Shown piece by piece: positions 27,901-41,000 of a stretch of 64,000 nt of DNA. A program made the position numbers and the translations under genes. Below the pieces are notes generated by a model. The model was not told the DNA's origin and ran no database searches. It saw only the letters and a program-made list of their open reading frames with translations. Numbering within the stretch: position 1 is the first letter of the stretch; the number at the start of each line of letters is the position of its first letter. Source of the stretch: Branchinecta lynchi (Eukaryota > Arthropoda > Branchiopoda > Anostraca > Branchinectidae); assembly GCA_023053575.1 (NCBI GenBank), contig JAKZAP010000141.1:1-64000 (forward strand), given 5' to 3'.

Positions 27901-30900
27901 GGTTTGTTTTCCCACAAGGTTTCTTTTCCCACTGTGTTGGTTTTCCCAAAAGGTTCGCTTTCCCAAAACGTTGGTTTTCCCACAAGGTTGGTTTTCCCAC
28001 AAGGTTTGTTTTCCCGCAGGGTTGCTTTCCCCATAAGGTTGGTTTTCCCACAAGGTTTGTTTTCCCGCAGGGTTTGTTTTCCCACAAGGTTAGTTTTCCC
28101 GCAAGGTTTGTTTCCCCACAAGGTTTGTTTCCCCACAAGGTTTGTTTTCCCACAAGGTTTGTTTTCCCACAAGCTTTGTTTTCCCCCAAGGTTGGTTTTC
28201 CCGCAAGGTTGGTTTACCCACAAGGTTTGTTTTCCCACTAGGTTTGTTTCCCCACAAGGTTTGTTTTCCCACAAGGTTTGTTTTCCACAAGGTTTGTTTT
28301 CCCACAAGCTTTGTTTTCCCCCAAGGTTGGTTTTCCCGCAAGGTTGGTTTACCCGCAAGGTCGGTTTTCCCACAAGGTTTGTTTCCCCACAAGGTTTGTT
28401 TTCCCACAAGGTTTGTTTTCCCACAAGGTTGGTTTTCCCGAAAGGTTTGTTTCCCCACAAGGTTGGTTTTCCCACAAGGTTGGTTTTCCCGCAGGGTTTG
28501 TTTTCCCACAAGGTTAGTTTTCCCGCAAGGTTTGTTTTCCCACAAGGTTGGTTTTCCCGAAAGGTTGGTTTTCCCGCAGGCTTTGTTTTCCCACAAGGTT
28601 AGTTTTCCCGCAAGGTTTGTTTCCCCACAAGGTTTGTTTTCCCACAAGGTTTGTTTTCCCACTGTGTTGGTTTTCCCAAAAGGTTCGCTTTCCCAAAAGG
28701 TTGGTTTTCCCACAAGCTTTGTTTTCCCCCAAGGTTGGTTTTCCCGCAAGGTTGGTTTACCCACAAGGTTTGTTTTCCCACTGTGTTGGTTTTCCCAAAA
28801 GGTTCGCTTTCCCGCAAGGTTGGTTTTCCCACAAGGTTTGTTTCCCCACAAGGTTTGTTTTCCCACAAGGTTTGTTTTCCCATAAGGTTCGCTTTCCCGC
28901 AAGGTTGGTTTTCCCACAAGGTTTGTTTCCCCACAAGGTTTATTTTCCCACAAGGTTTGTTTTCCCACAAGGTTGGTTTTCCCGAAAGGTTTGTTTCCCC
29001 ACAAGGTTGGTTTTCCCACAAGGTTGGTTTTCCCGCAGGCTTTGTTTTCCCACAAGGTTAGTTTTCCCGCAAGGTTTGTTTCCCCACAAGGTTTGTTTTC
29101 CCACAAGGTTTGTTTTCCCACTGTGTTGGTTTTCCCAAAAGGTTCGCTTTCCCAAAAGGTTGGTTTTCCCACAAGGTTGGTTTTCCCACAAGGTTGGTTT
29201 TCCCGCAGGGTTGCTTTCCCCATAAGGTTGGTTTTCCCACAAGGTTTGTTTTCTCACAAGGTTTGTTTTCCCACTAGGTTGTTTTTCCCACTAGGTTGGT
29301 TTTCCAACAAGGTTTGTTTTCCCACAAGCTTAGTTTTCCCCCAAGGTTGGTTTTCCCGCAAGGTTGGTCTTCCCACAAGGTTTGTTTTCCCACTGTGTTG
29401 GTTTTCCCAAAAGGTTCGCTTTCCCGCAAGGTTGGTTTTCCCCCAAGGTTTGTTTCCCCACAAGGTTTGTTTTCTCACAAGGTTTGTTTTCCCACAAGGT
29501 TTGTTTTCATACAAGGTTTCTTTTCCCACAAGGTTTGTTTTCCCACAAGGTTCGTTTTCCCGAAAGGTTTGTTTCTCCACAAGGTTGGTTTTCCCACAAG
29601 GTTGGTTTTTCCCGCAGGGTTTGTTTTCTCACAAGGTTAGTTTTCCCGCAAGGTTTGTTTTCCCACAAGGTTAGTTTTCCCACAAGGTTTGTTTCCCCAC
29701 AAGGTTTGTTTCCCTACAAGGTTTGTTTTCCCACAAGGATTGTTTTCTCACAAGGTTTGTTTTCCCACTGTGTTGGTTTTCCCAAAAGGTTCGCTTTCCC
29801 GCAAGGTTCGCTTTCCCGCAAGGTTCGCTTTCCCGCAAGGTTGGTTTTCCCACAAGGTTTGTTTTCTCACAAGGTTTGTTTTCCCACTAGGTTTGTTTCC
29901 CCACAAGGTTTGTTTTCTCACAAGGTTTGTTTTCCCACAAGGTTTGTTTTCCCACAAGGTTTGTTTTCCCACAAGGTTGGTTTTCCAGAAAGGTTTGTTT
30001 TCCCCCAAGGTTGGTTTTCCCGCAAGGTTGGTTTACCCAAAAGGTTTGTTTTCCCACTGTGTTGGTTTTACCAAAAGGTTCTCTTTCCCAAAAGGTTCGC
30101 TTTCCCGCAAGGTTGGTTTTCCCACAAGGTTTGTTTCCCCACAAGGTTTGTTTTCCCACAAGGTTTGTTTCCCCACAAGGTTTGTTTTCCCACAAGGTTT
30201 GTTTTCCCACAAGGTTGGTTTTCCCGAAAGGTTTGTTTCCCCACAAGGTTGGTTTTCCCACAAGGTTGGTTTTCCCGCAGGGTTTGTTTTCCCACAAGGT
30301 TAGTTTTCCCTTAAGGTTTGTTTCCCCACAAGGTTTGTTTTCCCACAAGGTTTGTTTTCCCACAAGGTTTGTTTCCCCACAAGGTTGGTTTTCCCGCAGG
30401 GTTTGTTTTCCCACAAGGTTAGTTTTCCCGCAAGGTTTGTTTCCCCACAAGGTTTGTTTTCCCACAAGGTTTGTTTTCCCACTGTGTTGGTTTTCCCAAA
30501 AGGTTCGCTTTCCCACAAGGTTTGTTTTCCCACAAGGTTTGTTTTCCCACTAGGTTGTGTTTCCCACTAGGTTGGTCTTCCCACAAGGTTTGTTTTCCCA
30601 CAAGCTTTGTTTTCCCCCAAGGTTGGTTTTCCCGCAAGGTTGGTTTTCCCACAAGGTTTGTTTTCCCACTTTGTTGGTTTTCCCAAAAGGTTCGCTTTCC
30701 CGCAAGGTTGGTTTTCCCACAAGGTTTGTTTCCCCACAAGGTTTGTTTTCCCACAAGGTTTGTTTTCCCACAAGGTTGGTTTTCCCGAAAGGTTTGTTTC
30801 CCCACAAGGTTGGTTTTCCCACAAGGTTGGTTTTCCCGCAAGGTTTGTTTTCCCACAAGGTTTGTTTTCCCACAAGGATTGTTTTCTCACAAGGTTTGTT

Positions 30901-33685
30901 TTCCCACTAGGTTTGTTTCCCCACAAGGTTTATTTTCCCACAAGGTTTGTTTTCCCCCAAGGTTGGTTTTCCCGCAAGGTTGGTTTTCCCACAAGGTTTG
31001 TTTTCCCACTGTGTTGGTTTTCCCAAAAGGTTCGCTTTCCCACAAGGTTCGTTTTCCTACAAGGTTGGTTTTCCCACAAGGTTGGTTTTCCCGCAGGGTT
31101 GCTTTCCCCATAAGGTTGGTTTTCCCACAAGGTTTGTTTTCTCACAAGGTTTTTTTTCCCAGTAGGTTGTTTTTCCCACTAGGTTGGTTTTCCGAAAAGG
31201 TTTGTTTTCCCACAAGCTTTGTTTTCCCCCAAGGTTGGTTTTCCCGCAAGGTTGATTTTCCCACAAGGTTTGTTTTCCCAATGTGTTGGTTTTCCCAAAA
31301 TGTTCGCTTTCCCGCAAGGTTGGTTTTCCCACAAGGTTTGTTTCCCCACAATGTTTGTTTTCTCACAAGGTTTGTTTTCCCACGAGGTTGGTTTTCCCGA
31401 AAGGTTTGTTTCCCCACAAGGTTGGTTTTCCCACAAGGCTGGTTTTCCCGCAGGGTTTGTTTTCCCACAAGGTTAGTTTTCCCGCAAGGTTTGTTTTCCC
31501 ACAAGGTTAGTTTTCCCAAAAGGTTTGTTTCCCCACAAGGTTTGTTTCCCCACAAGGTTTGTTTTCCCACAAGGATTGTTTTCTCACAAGGTTTGTTTTC
31601 CCACTGTGTTGGTTTTCCCAAAAGGTTCGCTTTCCCGCAAGGTTCACTTTCCCACAAGGTTGGTTTTCCCACAATGTTTGTTTTCTCACAAGGTTTGTTT
31701 TCCCACAAGGTTGGTTTTCCCGAAAGGTTTGTTTCCCCACAAGGTTGGTTTTCCCACAAGGCTGGTTTTCCCGCAGGGTTTGTTTTCCCACAAGGTTAGT
31801 TTTCCCGCAAGGTTTGTTTTCCCTCAAGGTTAGTTTTCCCACACGGTTTGTTTCCCCACAAGGTTTGTTTCCCCACAAGGTTTGTTTTCCCACAAGGATT
31901 GTTTTCTCACAAGGTTTGTTTTCCCACTGCGTTGGTTTTCCCAATAGGTTCGCTTTCCCGCAAGGTTGGTTTTCCCACAAGGTTTGTTTTCTCACAAGGT
32001 TTGTTTTCCCACTAGGTTTGTTTCCCCACAAGGTTTGTTTTCTCACAAGGTTTGTTTTCCCACAAGGTTTGTTTTCCCACAAGGTTTGTTTTCCCACAAG
32101 GTTTGTTTTGCCACATGGTTGGTTTTCCAGAAAGGTTTGTTTCCCCACAGTTGGTTTTCCCACAAGGTTTGTTTTCCCGCAGGGTTTGTTTTCCCACAAG
32201 GTTAGTTTTCCCGCAAGGTTTGTTTTCCCACAAGGTTTGTTTTCCCACTGTGTTGGTTTTCCCAAAAGGTTCGCTTTCCCACAAGGTTGGTTTTCCCACA
32301 AGGTTGGTTTTCCCACAAGGTTGGTTTTCCCGCAGGGTTGCTTTCCCCATAAGGTTGGTTTTCCCACAAGGTTTGTTTTCCCGCAGGGTTTGTTTTCCCA
32401 CAAGGTTAGTTTTCCCGCAAGGTTTGTTTCCCCACAAGGTTTGTTTTCCCACAAGGTTTGTTTTCCCACAAGGATTGTTTTCTCACAAGGTTTGTTTTCC
32501 CTCTGTGTTGGTTTTCCCAAAAGGTTCGCTTTCCCGCAATGTTGGTTTTCCCCCAAGGTTGGTTTTCCCGCAGGGTTTGTTTTCCCACAAGGTTAGTTTT
32601 CCCGCAAGGTTTGTTTCCCCACAAGGTTTGTTTTCCCACAAGGTTTGTTTTCCCATTGTGTTGGTTTTCCCAAGAGGTTCGCTTTCCCGCAAGGTTCGCT
32701 TTCCCGCAAGGTTGGTTTTCCCACAAGGTTTGTTTTCTCACAAGGTTTGTTTTCCCACAAGGTTCGTTTTCCCACAAGGTTAGTTTTCCCACAAGGTTTG
32801 TTTCCCCACAAGGTTTGTTTCCCCACAAGGTTTGTTTTCCCACAAGGATTGTTTTCTCACAAGGTTTGTTTTCCCACTGTGTTGGTTTTCCCAAAAGGTT
32901 CGCTTTCCCGCAAGGTTGGTTTTCCCACAAGGTTGGTTTTCCCGCAGGGTTTGTTTCCCCATAAGGTTGGTTTTCCCAAAAGGTTTGTTTTCTCACAAGG
33001 TTTGTTTTCCCACTAGGTTGGTTTTCCCACAAGGTTTGTTTTCCCACAAGGTTTGTTTACCCACAAGGCTTGTTTTCCCCCAAGGTTGGTTTTCCCGCAA
33101 GGTTGGTTTTCCCATAAGGTTGGTTTTCCCACAAGGTTGGTTTTCCCGCAAGGTTAGTTTTCCCACAAGGTCTGATTTAACACAATGTTTGTTTTCCCAC
33201 AAGGTTGGTTTTCCCGAAAGGTTTGTTTCCCCACAAGGTTGGTTTTCCCACTGTGTTGGTTTTCCCAAAAGGTTCGCTTTCCCGCAAGGTTGGTTTTCCC
33301 ACAAGGTTTGTTTCCCCACAAGGTTTGTTTTCTCACAAGGTTTGTTTTCCCACAAGGTTTGTTTCCCCACAAGGTTTGTTTTCCCACAAGGTTTGTTTTC
33401 CCACTGTGTTGGTTTTCCCAAAAGGTTCGCTTTCCCACAAGGTTGGTTTTCCCACAAGGTTGGTTTTCCCACAAGGTTGGTTTTCCCGCAGGGTTGCTTT
33501 CCCCATAAGGTTGGTTTTCCCACAAGGTTTGTTTTCCCGCAGGGTTTGTTTTCCCACAAGGTTAGTTTTCCCGCAAGGTTTGTTTCCCCACAAGGTTTGT
33601 TTCCCCACAAGGTTTGTTTTCCCACAAGGATTGTTTTCTCACAAGGTTTGTTTTCCCACTGTGTTGGTTTTCCCAAAAGGTTCGC
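18952..33685 (+). repeat. 17-bp satellite array, T-rich strand on top
   Basis: 14.7 kb of head-to-tail units with consensus GGTTTGTTTTCCCACAA. Recurrent variants change the third block (GGTTGG, GGTTAG, GGTTCG) or the CACAA block (CGCAA, CGAAA, CCCAA, AAAA, CACTAGG, CACTGTG, CATAAGG, CTCACAAGG). Phase is kept almost throughout, with rare 1-bp slips (for example an extra T near 19785). The variants are arranged in runs that recur as higher-order blocks. The consensus has no stop codon in any frame, so all long ORFs here (17-residue periods such as FPTRFVFPQGLFSHKVC) are artefacts. No unrelated sequence interrupts it. Confidence 0.98.
22820..33680 (+). repeat. Tandem segmental duplication of the satellite, unit about 5.5-5.7 kb
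   Basis: The order of variant units from about 22.8 to 28.1 kb recurs from about 28.5 to 33.6 kb. The offset between matching landmarks is 5695 bases near the start, 5508 and 5474 in the middle and 5472 at the end. The first three values are whole multiples of 17, so the copies differ by gain or loss of whole units. Confidence 0.85.
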
Positions 33686-33694
33686 GGGAAAACT
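33676..33694. other. Inversion junction of the satellite
   Basis: The top strand changes from AAAAGGTTCGC to GGGAAAACTAACC at 33685/33686. The bases GC at 33684-33685 fit either side, so there is 2-bp microhomology. No other sequence lies between. The two arms are not reverse complements of one another unit by unit beside the junction. Confidence 0.93.
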
Positions 33695-35395
33695 AACCTT
33701 GTGGGAAAACAAACCCTGCGGGAAAACCAACCTTGTGGGAAAACCAACCTTGTGGGGAAACAAACCTTTCGGGAAAACCAACCTTGTGGGAAAACAAACC
33801 TTGTGGGAAAACAAACCTTGTGGGAAAACAAACCTTGTGGGAAAACAAACCTTTTGAGAAAACAAACCTTGTGGGGAAAGAAACCCTGTGGGAAAACCAA
33901 CCTTGGGGGAAAACAAACCTTGTGGGAAAACAAACCTAGAGGGAAAAACAACCTAGTGGGAAAACAAACCTTGTGAGAAAACAAACCTTGTGGGAAAACC
34001 AACCTTATGGGGAAAGAAACCCTGCGGGAAAACCAACCTTGTGGGAAAACCAACCTTGTGGGAAAGCGAACCTTTTGGGAAAACAAACCTTATGGGAAAA
34101 CAAACCTTGTGGGAAAACAAACCTTGTGAGAAAACAAACCTTGTGGGAAAACCAACCTTATGGGGAAAGAAACCTTGTGGAGAAACAAACCTTTCGGGAA
34201 AACCAACCTTGTGGGAAAACAAACCTTGTGGGAAAACAAACCTTGTGGGAAAACAAACCTTGTGGGAAAACAAACCTTATGGGAAAACAAACCTTGTGGG
34301 GAAACAAACCTTGTGGGAAAACCAACCTTGCGGGAAAGCGAACCTTTGGGGAAAACCAACACAGTGGGAAAACAAACCGTGTGGGAAAACCAACCTTGCG
34401 GGAAAACCAACCTTGGGGGAAAACAAAGCTTGTGGGAAAACAAACCTTGTGGGAAAACCAACCTAGTGGGAAAACCAACCTTATGGTGAAAGCAACCCTG
34501 CGGGAAAACCAACCTTGTGGGAAAACCAACCTTGAGGGAAAGCGAACCTTTTGGGAAAACCAACACAGTGGGAAAACAAACCTTGTGGGAAAACCAACCT
34601 TGCGGGAAAACCAACCTTGGGGGAAAACAAACCTTGTGGGAAAACAAACCTTGTGGGAAAACAAACCTTGTGGGGAAACAAACCTTGTGGGGAAACAAAC
34701 CTTGTGGGAAAACTAACCTTGTGGGAAAACAAACCTTGCGGGAAAACTAACCTTGTGGGAAAACAAACCCTGCGGGAAAACCAACCTTGTGGGAAAACCA
34801 ACCTTGTGGGGAAACAAACCTTTCGGGAAAACCAACCTTGTGGGAAAACCAACCTTGTGGGAAAGCGAACCTTCTGGGAAAACCAACACAGTGGGAAAAC
34901 AAACCTTGTGGGAAAACCAACCTTGCGGGAAAACCAACCTTGTGGGAAAACAAACCTTGTGGGAAAACAAACCTTGTGGGAAAACAAACCTTGTGGGAAA
35001 ACAAACCTTATGGGAAAACAAACCTTGTGGGGAAACAAACCTTGTGGGAAAACCAACCTTGCGGGAAAGCGAACCTTTTTGGAAAACCAACACAGTGGGA
35101 AAACAAACCTTGTGGGAAAACCAACCTTGCGGGAAAACCAACCTTGGGGGAAAACAAAGCTTGTGGGAAAACAAACCTTGTGGGAAAACCAACCTAGTGG
35201 GAAAAACAACCTAGTGGGAAAACAAACCTTGTGAGAAAACAAACCTTGTGGGAAAACCAACCTTATGAGGAAAGCAGCCCTGCGGGAAAACCAACCTTGT
35301 GGGAAAACCAACCTTGTGGGAAAGCGAACCTTTTGGGAAAACCAACACAGTGGGAAAACAAACCTTGTGGGAAAACCAGCCTTGCGGGAAAGCGA

Positions 35396-35431
35396 ACAAC
35401 CCTGCAGCCCTGAAAGGCAGCCCTGAGAAGC
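35396..35431. other. Short non-satellite island in the array (copy 1)
   Basis: About 36 bases (core CAGCCCTGAAAGGCAGCCCT) break the 17-bp phase. The core is itself an internal repeat of CAGCCCTGA. Confidence 0.85.
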
Positions 35432-37539
35432 AAAGCTGCAGGAAAACCAACCTTGTGGGAAAACCAACCTTGTGGGAAAGCGAACCTTTTGGGAAAACCA
35501 ACACAGTGGGAAAACAAACCTTGTGGGAAAACCAACCTTGCGGGAAAACCAACCTTGTGGGAAAACAAACCTTGTGGGAAAACAAACCTTGTGGGAAAAC
35601 AAACCTTGTGGGAAACAAAAACCTTATGGGAAAACAAACCTTGTGGGGAAACAAACCTTGTGGGAAAACCAACCTTGCGGGAAAGCGAACCTTTTGGGAA
35701 AACCAACACAGTGGGAAAACAAACCTTGTGAGAAAACAATCCTTGTGGGAAAACAAACCTTGTGGGGAAACAAACCTTGTGGGGAAACAAACCTTGTGGG
35801 AAAACTAACCTTGTGGGAAAACAGACCTTGCGGGAAAACTAACCTTGTGGGAAAAAAAAACCTGCGGGAAAACCAACCTTGTGGGAAAACCAACCTTGTG
35901 GGGAAACAAACCTTTCGGGAAAAAAAACCTTGTGGGAAAACAAACCTTGTGGGAAAACTAACCTTGTGGGAAAACAAACCTTTTGAGAAAACAAACCTTG
36001 TGGGGAAAGAAACCCTGTGGGAAAACCAACCTTGGGGGAAAACAAACCTTGTGGGAAAACAAACCTAGAGGGAAAAACAACCTTGTGGGAAAACAAACCG
36101 TGTGAGAAAACAAACCTTGTGGGAAAACCAACCTTATGGGGAAAGAAACCCTGCGGGAAAACCAACCTTGTGGGAAAACCAACCTTGCGGGAAAGCGAAC
36201 CTTTTGGGAAAACGAACCTTATGGGAAAACAAACCTTGTGGGAAAACAAACCTTTTGAGAAAACAAACCTTGTGGGAAAACCAACCTTATGGGGAAAGAA
36301 ACCTTGTGGGGAAACAAACCTTTCGGGAAAACCAACCTTGTGGGAAAACAAACCTTGTGGGAAAACAAACCTTGTGGGAAAACAAACCTTGTGGGAAAAC
36401 AAACCTTATGGGAAAACAAACCTTGTGGGGAAACAAACCTTGTGGGAAAACCAACCTTGCGGGAAAGCGAACCTTTGGGGAAAACCAACACAGTGGGAAA
36501 ACAAACCGTGTGGGAAAACCAACCTTGCGGGAAAACCAACCTTGGGGGAAAACAAAGCTTGTGGGAAAACAAACCTTGTGGGAAAACCAACCTAGTGGGA
36601 AAAACAACCTAGTGGGAAAACAAACCTTGTGAAAAAACAAACCTTGTGGGAAAACCAACCTTATGGTGAAAGCAACCCTGCGGGAAAACCAACCTTGTGG
36701 GAAAACCAACCTTTTGGGAAAGCGAACCTTTTGGGAAAACCAACACAGTGGGAAAACAAACCTTGTGGGAAAACCAACCTTGCGGGAAAACCAACCTTGG
36801 GGGAAAACAAACCTTGTGGGAAAACAAACCTTGTGGGAAAACAAACCTTGTGGGGAAACAAACCTTGTGGGAAAACTAACCTTGTGGGAAAACAAACCTT
36901 GCGGGAAAACTAACCTTGTGGGAAAACAAACCCTGCGGGAAAACCAACCTTGTGGGAAAACCAACCTTGTGGGGAAACAAACCTTTCGGGAAAACCAACT
37001 TTGTGGGAAAACCAACCTTGTGGGAAAGCGAACCTTCTGGGAAAACCAACACAGTGAGAAAACAAGCCTTGTGGGAAAACCAACCTTGCGGGAAAACCAA
37101 CCTTGTGGGAAAACAAACCTTGTGGGAAAACAAACCTTGTGGGAAAACAAACCTTATGGGAAAACAAACCTTGTGGGGAAACAAACCTTGTGGGAAAACC
37201 AACCTTGCGGGAAAGTGAACCTTTTGGGAAAACCAACACAGTGGGAAAACAAACCTTGGGGAAAACCAACCTTGCGGGAAAACCAACCTTGGGGGAAAAA
37301 AAAGCTTGTGGGAAAACAAACCTTGTGGGAAAACCAACCTAGTGGGAAAAACAACCTAGTGGGAAAACAAACCTTGTGAGAAAACAAACCTTGTGGGAAA
37401 ACCAACCTTATGAGGAAAGCAGCCCTGCGGGAAAACCAACCTTGTGGGAAAACCAACCTTGTGGGAAAGCGAACCTTTTGGGAAAACCAACACAGTGGGA
37501 AAACAAATCTTGTGGGAAAACCAGCCTTGCGGGAAAGCG

Positions 37540-37577
37540 AACAACCCTGCAGCCCTGAAAGGCAGCCCTGAGAAGCA
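37540..37577. other. Short non-satellite island in the array (copy 2)
   Basis: The same core as at 35396-35431, 2145 bases further on, with a slightly different exit (CAACCCTGCGGG instead of CAAAGCTGCAGG). It was carried by the segmental duplication. Confidence 0.85.
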
Positions 37578-38076
37578 ACCCTGCGGGAAAACCAACCTTG
37601 TGGGAAAACCAACCTTGTGGGAAAGCGAACCTTTTGGGAAAACCAACACAGTGGGAAAACAAACCTTGTGGGAAAACCAACCTTGCGGGAAAACCAACCT
37701 TGTGGGAAAACAAACCTTGTGGGAAAACAAACCTTGTGGGAAAACAAACCTTGTGGGAAACAAAAACCTTATGGGAAAACAAACCTTGTGGGGAAACAAA
37801 CCTTGTGGGAAAACCAACCTTGCGGGAAAGCGAACCTTTTGGGAAAACCAACACAGTGGGAAAACAAACATTGTGGGAAAACCAACCTTGCGGGAAAACC
37901 AACCTTGGGGGAAAACAAAGCTTGTGGGAAAACAAACCTTGTGGGAAAACCAACCTTGCGGGAAAACCAACCTTGGGGGAAAACAAAGCTTGTGGGAAAA
38001 CAAACCTTGTGGGAAAACCAACCTAGTGGGAAAAACAACCTAGTGGGAAAACAAACCTTGTGAGAAAACAAACCTT

Positions 38077-41000
38077 GTGGGAAAACCAACCTTATGGGGA
38101 AAGCAACCCTGCGGGAAAACCAACCTTGTGGGAAAACAAACCTTGTGGGAAAACAAACCTTGTGGGGAAACAAACCTAGTGGGAAAACAATCCTTGTGGG
38201 AAAACAAACCTTGTGGGGAAACAAACCTTGCGGGAAAACTAACCTTCTGGGAAAACAAACCCTGCGGGAATACCAACCTTGTGGGAAAACCAACCTTGTG
38301 GGGAAACAAACCTTTCGGGAAAACCAACCCTGTGGGAAAACCAACCTTGTGGGGAAACAAACCTTTCGGGAAAACCAACCCTGTGGGAAAACAAACCTTG
38401 TGGGAAAACAAACCTTGTGGGAAAACAAAAATTGTGGGAAAACAAACCTTGTGAGAAAACAAACCTTGTGGGGAAACATACCTAGTGGGAAAACAAACCT
38501 TGTGAGAAAACAAACCTTGTGGGAAAACCAACCTTATGGGAAAACAAACCTAGTGGGGAAACAAACCTTTCGGGAAAACTAACCTTGTGGGAAAACAAAC
38601 CCTGCGGGAAAACCAACCTTGTGGGAAAACAAACCTTGTGGGAAAACAAACCTTGTGGGAAAACAAACCTTGTGAGAAAACAAACCTTGTGGGAAAACCA
38701 ACCTTATGGGGAAACAAACTCTGCGGGAAAACCAACCTTGTGGGAAAACCAACCTTGCGGGAAAGCGAACCTTTTGGGGAAACCAACACAGTGGGAAAAC
38801 AAACCTTGTGAGAAAACAATCCTTGTGGGAAAACAAACCTTGTGGGGAAACAAACCTTGCGGGAAAACTAACCTTGTGGGAAAACAAACCCTGCGGGAAA
38901 ACCAAGCTTGTGGGAAAACCAATCTTGTGGGGAAACAAACCTTTCGGGAAAACCAACCTTGTGGGAAAACAAACCTTGTGGGAAAACCAACCTTGTGGGA
39001 AAACAAACCTTGTGGGAAAACCAACCTTGTGGGAAAACAAACCTTATGGGGAAAGCAACCCTGCGGGAAAACCAACCTTGTGGGAAAACCAACCTTGTGG
39101 GAAAGCGAACCTTTTGGGAAAACCAACACAGTCACAAAACAAACCTTGTGGGAAAACCAACCTTGCGGGAAAACCAACCTTGTGGGAAAACAAACCTTGT
39201 GGGAAAACAAATCTTGTGGGAAAACAAACCTTGTGGGAAAACAAACCTTATGGGAAAACAAACCTTGTGGGGAAACAAACCTTGTGGGAAAACCAACCTT
39301 GCGGGAAAGTGAACCTTTTGGGAAAACCAACACAGTGGGAAAACAAACATTGTGGGAAAACCAACCATGCGGGAAAAACAACCTTGGGGGAAAACAAAGC
39401 TTGTGGGAAAACAAACCTTGTGGGAAAACCAACCTAGTGGGAAAACAACCTAGTGGGAAAACAAACCTTGTGAGAAAACCAACCTTGTGGGAAAGCAAAC
39501 CTTTTGGGAAAACCAACACAGTGGGAAAACAAACCTTGTGGGAAAACCAACCTTGCGGGAAAACCAACCTTGGGGGAAAACAAACCTTGTGGGAAAACAA
39601 ACCTTGTGGGGAAACAGACCTAGTGGGAAAACAAACCTTGTGAGAAAACAATCCTTGTGGGAAAACAAACCTTGTGGGGAAACAAACCTTGCGGGAAAAC
39701 TAACCTTGTGGGAAAACAAACCCTGCGGAAAAACCAACCTTGTGGGAAAACCGACCTTGTGGGGAAACAAACCCTGCGGAAAAACCAACCTAGTGGGAAA
39801 ACAAACCTTGTGAGAAAGCAAACCTTGTGGGAAAACCAACCTTATGGGAAAACAAACCTAGTGGGAAAACAAACCTTGTGGGGAAACAAACCTTTCGGGA
39901 AGACCAACCTTGTGGGAAAACAAACCTTGTGGGAAAACAAACCTTGTGGGAAAACAAACCTTATGGGAAAACAAACATTGTGGGGAAACAAACCTTGTGG
40001 GAAAACCAACCTTGCGGGAAAGCGAACCTTTTGGGAAAACCAACACAGTGGGAAAACAAACCTTGTGGGAAAACCAACCTTGCGGGAAAACCAACCTTGG
40101 GGGAAAACAAAGCTTGTGGGAAAACAAACCTAGTGGGAAAAACAACCTAGTGGGAAAACAAACCTTGTGAGAAAACAAACCTTGTGGGAAAATCAACCTT
40201 ATGGGGAAAGCAACCCTGCGGGAAAACCAACACAGTGGGAAAAGAAACCTTGTGGGAAAACCAACCTTGCGGGAAAGCGAACCTTTTGGGAAAACCAACA
40301 CAGTGGGAAAACAAACCTTGTGGGAAAACCAACCTTGCGGGAAAACCAACCATGGGGGAAAACAAAGCTTGTGGGAAAACAAACCTTGTGGGAAAATCAA
40401 CCTAGTGGGAAAAACAACCTAGTACAAACCTTGTGGGGAAACAAACCTTGTGGGAAAACGAACCTTGCGGGAAAGCGAACCTTTTGGGAAAACCAACACA
40501 GTGGGAAAACAAACCTTGTGGGAAAACCAACCTTGCGGGAAAACCAACCTTGGGGGAAAACCAACCATGGGGGAAAACAAAGCTTGTGGGAAAACAAACC
40601 TTGTGGGAAAATCAACCTAGTGGGAAAAACAACCTAGTACAAACCTTGTGGGAAAACCAACCTAGTGGGAAAACAACCTAGTGGGAAAACAAACCTTGTG
40701 AGAAAACCAACCTTGTGGGAAAGCAAACCTTTTGGGAAAACCAACACAGTGGGAAAACAAACCTTGTGGGAAAACCAACCTTGCGGGAAAACCAACCTTG
40801 GGGGAAAACAAACCTTGTGGGAAAACAAACCTTGTGGGGAAACAGACCTAGTGGGAAAACAAACCTTGTGAGAAAACAATCCTTGTGGGAAAACAAACCT
40901 TGTGGGGAAACAAACCTTGCGGGAAAACTAACCTTGTGGGAAAACAAACCCTGCGGAAAAACCAACCTTGTGGGAAAACCGACCTTGTGGGGAAACAAAC

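Larger units (their letters stand above)
33970..38060 (-). repeat. Tandem segmental duplication, offset about 2.13-2.15 kb
   Basis: Landmark runs from about 33.97-35.9 kb recur at 36.1-38.0 kb (offset 2129, then 2145). Both copies carry the non-satellite island. Confidence 0.8.

Noticed and set aside
18952..33685. Telomeric or subtelomeric simple repeat
   Set aside because: The unit is 17 bp, not a known telomere motif. Blocks such as GGTTAG occur only as a variant within the unit.
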